64,000 nucleotides of DNA from Larix kaempferi (lineage: Eukaryota; Streptophyta; Pinopsida; Pinales; Pinaceae), in assembly GCA_027924585.1 (NCBI GenBank), contig BSBM01000260.1, positions 16,864,001 to 16,928,000 of the forward strand, given 5' to 3'. The notes beneath the pieces were generated by a model that was given only the letters and a program-made list of their open reading frames with translations, had not been told where the DNA came from and did no database searches. Shown one piece after another: positions 59,120 through 64,000 of this stretch (its first letter is position 1; each line of letters starts with the position of its first letter). Both the position numbers and the translations under genes were made by a program.

Positions 59120-61575
59120 TCGAAAGCAAGTACTCCCCTAAAAAGCATCGGAAAGCATAAATTCTATATCTAAACGGATGCAAAGTTAGCTACAAATAAA
59201 GTGCTTTTAAACACTAATAAATCAAAGCTAATAAATCTTCCGTAGTTAGTCAGTGGCCAAGGGATGAGCACTCATCCTTTGTATGATGTAAGGCCATTTG
59301 CCCTACAGGACAACAGGGTGGTAACTCCATCGCACCTATGGACGGTGGCAGGCAATGGTGGTAAGACCGGGTCACTATCTGAGGCCCACAAGGCTATTTA
59401 GGACACCTGCCCTTGGAGGCCGGCTAGTGAAAGATAGATAGACATTAAATGTTTAATGTTAAATGTGCAAAAGTTGGCAAAATAAATGCAATAAAGGATG
59501 CTTGTCTAAAGTCTATTGGAAACCTTCCAAGCACTCTACCCATTTGTGAGGCACCGCCATCCCCTAGTGTCTTTTATCCTTCATATGTCAACGTGGTTTC
59601 CCTTTTCCCTTTTCTCTGAGAGATCACTGTATCAAGGTTATCAAGTCAATTCCTTTTGTCCTAGCCTTGCTTCATCCACCTCACCCATCCTAGTAGTTTG
59701 CCTAAGTCTGTGAGTAAGAATATGTAGGGAGCTTCATGAAAGACTTGATGGTTTCTCTGATACAGGTATACAATTATGTGATTTTGATGGCCACTGTTAT
59801 ATTTTGCATGTTTTAATCTGGTTATTAACATAAACTTGTGAGCATTATTCATCCAGTGTGCATGTAGGCTTTTCGAGATTATTGCTCAGCGTTCAATTTG
59901 AGTATTTTGACTTGGTCAAAACTGGTTTGACCTGGTCAACACGTTTCCCAAGGCAGTGACTACAGTGTTCGAGATTGTACATTTGTTCTCCAGATGTATC
60001 CAATACACCATTTCCATGCTCAGATTGTGGTTATTGGCCATTATACAACAGTTCCATGTATTATTACTATTATTATTATTATGGCCATATTTTTATTACT
60101 GGATGTGGTGTTGGGCTTCAGATGCATATGTAGATGGACATATGGGGTATTTGTAGTCACTATTGATGGATTTGATGTCTCTGATTCATTTGGTGCACTC
60201 AGATGTGGATTTTGGGCAAAGGAAATGGACTTATTATTGCTTTCATTCTTCAGCATGATGAACTGGCATTTTATTCACTTAAAAAATGACCATGGCTTCT
60301 CCAGAAAAATCGATTTGGCTAATGTGGGCTAGGAAATGACTTGGGGATGATGTTTTATGATGAGATGAGGCTCTACATACATGTTTCATGCATTTTATCT
60401 ATCCGAGGACTTCACATGTTTTATCTTGGTCCTAGGGGGGACGTCTTCCTTGGGGGCGCACTCCATGTTGGTCACTTGATGTATTTCCATGTTATATTTG
60501 TATATCTTTGTAAAAGGTGATGCCTAGGGTGATTTAAGCCCCTATTGGCCCCCTTACCATGTTGTTACATGTTATATCATGACATTATGTTATCTTTGCC
60601 TTTCCTTAGGCGTTATTAGGAAAAAGTGCGCCCCCCTTTGACTTAGTCATCTTGATCCATGTGATGTAAAATTAAAAATATCTCCACCCTTGATGATCAC
60701 TTATGTATCTTTTAATCTCAACCACTCATTTAAAAGTTGGTTAGGGATTTGGTCTCTCTCAGATCTATTTAGGAGAGAGGACCCCTCATTGTAAAGGGAC
60801 TTTTGGCTCTAGATTTTTGGCAATAAAAGAAATTTTTTGGGGAAATCTTGTGTTTTTGTTGAAGATCATTCTTGTGCTTGATTGTAGATCTAATTCTCTA
60901 AGACGTTCCAAGGCATCATCATTAGGGGACTCCATCAGCCCAAATCTAAAGGCACTCATCTGTTGGCTATTCGCCCTCCTAGGGTTTTCCCATCTTTCTT
61001 TTGTTTCATGATCTGGTTTTGCTTGTGAGCGTAGATATTGTCATATCCTTTCTCAAGCTATCATAACTAAGTGTTAGAAATCCTTAATTCATCCTCAATT
61101 CACCATTTTGGTCTGGGCATTTCAATAAGATCCACCTTCAATTCCCCCCAGGGTAGTGGCATTGACCATTGAACTAACACTTAGATCCTAGGTCCTTTAC
61201 TAAACCCTCAAGTCACTAAAATAAACATATCGGGTTGTTCATTTCACAATCTCAAGCCTCCCAACTCGAGCATTAATCATCTAGTGGCTTTGCCATTCAG
61301 GTCTAGGGTTTCATTAGCTCCTCACCCTACGTACTCTATTCATTTAGTTTGATTTGGTGTGTTAGATTTAGATCTCTCCTTTTAGGTTAGATCAGGGTCT
61401 CCCCCTTTGTCACTTGGCTTTCAATGGCATAAAGTGAAGAGAGTCTTGATCAGCGTGACAACCAATCCATTCCGAGGGTTGAGATTCTCTTAGGTCACCT
61501 CTTTAGTTGCCTAGCTCCTCTACCATCCTGAATAGGATTCATCGCGAAGGGGAAACTACAAGTTGCATGATAACA
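59120..61575 (+). mobile_element. LTR-F, diverged member of the TGTTATCAC family
   Basis: In the same order as LTR-A it shows CCATTTGTGAGGCACCGCCA (59540), the TTGACTTGGTCAAA palindrome block (59907), and the promoter block TTTAGGAGAGAGG...CTCATTGTAAAGG...CTTTTGGCTCT (60767-60812). It also has the GGTCTCCCCCTTTG block (61393) and the end GATAACA at 61575. The left end is not located. No internal region follows. Confidence 0.62.
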
Positions 61576-61600
61576 ATGACCTTATAGCAAATTTGAAGCT

Positions 61601-61800
61601 GATATAGGGATGATTATGGTAAAAAAAATTGATGTGATCACATCACAGTTTTGAGGGTTGATATAGGGATGATTATGGCACAAATTTTGAGGTGATCACA
61701 TGACAGTTTTGAGGGTTGATATAGAGATGATTATGGCACAAATTTGAGGTGATCATATGACAGTTTTAAGGGTTGATATAGGGCTAATTAGAAGGCAAAT
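61601..61800. repeat. Tandem array, about 58-bp unit
   Basis: The motif GATATAGGGATGATTATGG starts at 61601, 61660 and 61718 with small changes, and a degenerate fourth at 61775. GTGATCACATGACAGTTTTG lies in each unit. Unit lengths fall from 59 to 57 bp. Confidence 0.85.
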
Positions 61801-61852
61801 TTTCAAGTAATTACATCAACATTATTGTACCTATTCCTCCAGTTATTTGATT

Positions 61853-62041
61853 CAGCTGAGAAGATTTGTGTCTCCAGTAGGTGGGTACCTATAGATCTTG
61901 CTGAATTGGTACTCAGCTAAGAGGATTAGTGTCTCCAGTAGGTGGGTGCCTACAGATCTCTGAATTGGTGCTCAGCTAAGAGGATTGGTGTCTCCAGTAG
62001 GTTGGTGCCTACAAACTTTGTGATAGTAGGTTGGTGCTTAC
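61853..62041. repeat. Tandem array, about 60-bp unit
   Basis: CAGCTAAGAGGATTAGTGTC followed by TCCAGTAGGTGGGTGCCTAC occurs at 61853, 61914 and 61973, with a shortened last unit. It lies 50 bp from the 58-bp array but is unrelated to it. The following AGTTCACCCACCCCTCTCAG (62213) resembles the 3' end of plant copia LTRs, so both arrays may belong to one decayed element. Confidence 0.8.
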
Positions 62042-62498
62042 ATACATTTATAAAGATAAGTTTTTATGGTTTTCTTCCGAGAAAGGGTTTTCTTTCGAGA
62101 GGGTTTCCAAGTTAAACTCTGTGTATTGTGATTTGAGTTTATATGTATTTGTTGTTTTGAAGTTAATGAACGATTGATGAATGCTCATTTAAAGTAAAAA
62201 GTATCTTATACTAGTTCACCCACCCCTCTCAGTATAAGCATAAGTTCAACAATAATCATTCAACTAAAGTTTCTGACACACCCATTTTGGATAGAGATTG
62301 TATTCAAGCTAGTAGCGTTGTTGCATCGCCTCCGTAGTTTTGATGACTTGGCTGCCGGCAAAGACTAGTATCCATACCTTGCCTTTTTTTGTTCGAACAC
62401 CATTGCCCTATCCACCCCCAAGGGAGACTACATTGTTGGTAAATTTCATGTTTCCTTTAGTTAGTCGGCATATCAATGAACCACCTCCCCGCATTCAA
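62042..62498. other. Possible decayed copia LTR end and flanking DNA
   Basis: ACTAGTTCACCCACCCCTCT near 62211 followed by TTCAACA at 62256 resembles a copia LTR end. No primer-binding site follows. The rest, up to the retroposon target site, is unassigned. Confidence 0.35.
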
Positions 62499-62513
62499 AT
62501 ACTCCTTAGATGC

Positions 62514-63896
62514 CCCGGATGTGGGTGCCAGCTCCACCATGCAGCCAGATGGATACAACCCAGTGACACATAGCCACACGCACATCCATACTGAGGTCAT
62601 TGAAACAACGTCAAATGTTGAGGCTAGTTAATAAGCCTATCTTCAACGTCGCCTCAGCCTCTCTGACCATCATGATCCTCCTGCGTGCGAACCACGGGCC
62701 CAAGGCTCAAGGCGAAGTTCATCTGTCTGCTTGTTCGATGAGGTACTCTAGATACCTCATTCTCCAGGCACTCTGTGCTCTCAACATCGCTCTCTCTGCG
62801 CTCGAAAATCTCTGCAACCTCAGCTACCTGCAAGCACACTCCTGTGTTAGTATCACCCTTCTCGTATTCACTATGGGCAGAACTAAGGGGGCCAAAGCAA
62901 AAAGCATGAAGGAAGCCAATGAACAGACGGGAGCTCCTTTGCGACAGGGTTACGGTCCAACTATCTCCATCCCAATTTGTCTGCTGCTGGACAATTGGGA
63001 AGCTAGGATCAATGCAGAAACCATGGCACCTGGACAACAAGAACCGGCTTGGGACCCGTACTGGTTGGTCAAGAACATGATGGGGTAGTTGATGGAAAAC
63101 ATGCAAGCCAACTGGGTCTCTACACACCAGGCAACTCAGTCTCTGCTCACCACCCTGCCAAATTGGGCCACCACCCTTGGCACCCTGCGCAGCACTCAAA
63201 GCTGGGACTCCTACGCCCCTACCCATTCCTTCGGTCGCAACTTTTGCTCTGGCAGCACCACCCCTGGAGCCACCTCTTCTGCTGCTGCTCTGAATTCTAC
63301 TCTTGGCTTGAACAACCTCAACCCGGGTGGCAACTCTCCGGGACTGACACGCAGCAAGGTTCAAACCAAAGGCAAGGAGAAAGCTCAGGCTTCATTTCCC
63401 ATCCCCTGTACCTTAGGCCCTATTCTAGCGAAGCACACTCGAAAGGAACAGTCAGCCTTCGTCCCTGTGATGCCAAGGAAAACTGCTCCCCTGCCTGTCA
63501 AGTCGGTAATGACACCTGGTTCTTCGGCTTCTATGGAGGAGAACGCTACCCTGATCTCAGACAAGGTGTGGAGGGACAATGCAACTTACAGCTGCCCCAT
63601 TCTGGAAGAGACGCCATGAGCTACTATCTAAGCAGGTTTTTCTGTGGTTTGTTTTTGTCTTTTTTGCCCTACTATGTATATGCAGTCAGCTTAATGCTGC
63701 TAAGACCTTAAACTCTGTCAATTTCCTTCAGATTCTCCCCTCTATAGACCGAGGTTTTTTGTATGATATTTTGACTGTCATGAACTCTCTCGAAAAACAT
63801 GGATGGCACCTTCGGGCCAGGCCATTAAGGACTGTATTCTATTTTGTACTCTTTTTTTTTAATCTAATATAATCTGTAGCTTATACAAAAAAAAAA
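62514..63896 (+). mobile_element. Poly(A) retroposon with 15-bp target duplication
   Basis: ATACTCCTTAGATGC (62499-62513) and ATACTCCGTAGATGC (63897-63911) flank a 1.38-kb insert ending in an A run (63887-63897), the hallmark of target-primed retroposition. The 3' end (TTTTTTTTTAATCTAATATA, then ATCTGTAGC) resembles plant L1-type LINE tails, by recollection. No reverse transcriptase is present, so it is non-autonomous, internally deleted, or a retroposed transcript. Its composition is more GC-rich than the flanks. Confidence 0.75.
62873..63619 (+). pseudogene. Retroposon open frame with one internal stop
   Basis: From ATG at 62873 a frame of 249 codons runs to TGA at 63617 with a single TAG at 63087-63089. 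It starts with a basic stretch (MGRTKGAKAKSMKEANEQ). The middle is rich in T, S, N, W and G, and it ends CPILEETP. It has no match I can name. A LINE ORF1-type protein is one possibility. A 236-codon antisense frame overlaps it and is probably a composition effect. Confidence 0.45.
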
Positions 63897-63911
63897 ATAC
63901 TCCGTAGATGC

Positions 63912-64000
63912 ACCTGAGCACCTCCTGCCTAATAAGCAAGAGATGAATGGGATTATCAAGGAGGATATTTACAAAAAGTAGATTCAAGTTACTTGGATCA
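63912..64000. other. Flank of the retroposon, nothing recognised
   Basis: The 89 bp after the target duplication show no feature. One forward frame is open (HLLPNKQEMNGIIKED), but it is too short to assign. Confidence 0.3.

Noticed and set aside
59255-59440. GC-richer segment as a structural RNA or SINE
   Set aside because: No A or B box, no tail and no clear fold. It fits better as part of the diverged LTR-F.
62654-63364. 236-codon antisense frame in the retroposon
   Set aside because: It overlaps the sense frame and crosses the GC-rich part. No motif, and the poly(A) tail shows the other strand is the sense strand.

Overview
The window is nuclear DNA from a seed plant with a large, repeat-rich genome. 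A gymnosperm is my best guess, from the giant intron, the density of nested LTR retrotransposons and the AT-rich background, but this is inference and the species cannot be named from the sequence. There are no bacterial features. The only host gene I can support is a minus-strand gene for D-2-hydroxyglutarate dehydrogenase (D2HGDH, a mitochondrial FAD enzyme). Two of its exons are visible: the N-terminal coding exon at 56583-56990 and the next exon at 25085-25186. The intron between them is 31,396 bp. The exon after that is not seen in the remaining 25 kb, so a second very long intron probably fills the left part of the window.

Layout, left to right. 1-7.3 kb: old repeats, with a minus-strand LTR relic (family I, about 2.33-3.6 kb) and a diverged member of a long LTR family I call TGTTATCAC (LTR-E, about 3.7-7.26 kb). 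7.6-18.9 kb: Copia-1, an internally deleted minus-strand Ty1/copia element with a CCAGG target duplication. One of its LTRs carries a hAT-like MITE, and a 4.56-kb solo LTR (LTR-A) sits in its leader. 18.9-25 kb: unassigned DNA, a CT-rich tract, small tandem repeats and the end of LTR-G, which keeps a Tat/Athila-type primer-binding site. 25.1 kb: D2HGDH exon.

25.2-56.6 kb is the intron. It holds solo LTR-J (26.5-28.2 kb). A family I LTR (about 29.0-30.0 kb) is split by a Ty3/gypsy chromovirus (30.0-45.0 kb). The gag of that chromovirus is interrupted by two solo LTRs of the TGTTATCAC family in opposite orientation (LTR-B and LTR-C). LTR-H (46.1-54.6 kb) is split by Copia-2 (46.65-52.77 kb), whose integrase region is replaced by an LTR fragment (LTR-D) and unrelated DNA. 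Three removable blocks account for about 25 kb, leaving about 6 kb of older intron. 56.6-64 kb: the N-terminal D2HGDH exon, upstream DNA, a SINE-like element, LTR-F (ending at 61575), two short tandem arrays, and a poly(A) retroposon with a 15-bp target duplication (62.5-63.9 kb).

Every transposon coding region seen is broken by stops, frameshifts or deletions. Element boundaries rest on TG...CA ends, 5-bp target duplications, iMet-type primer-binding sites and polypurine tracts read directly from the sequence. Family names such as LTR-A to LTR-J are labels for this report only.
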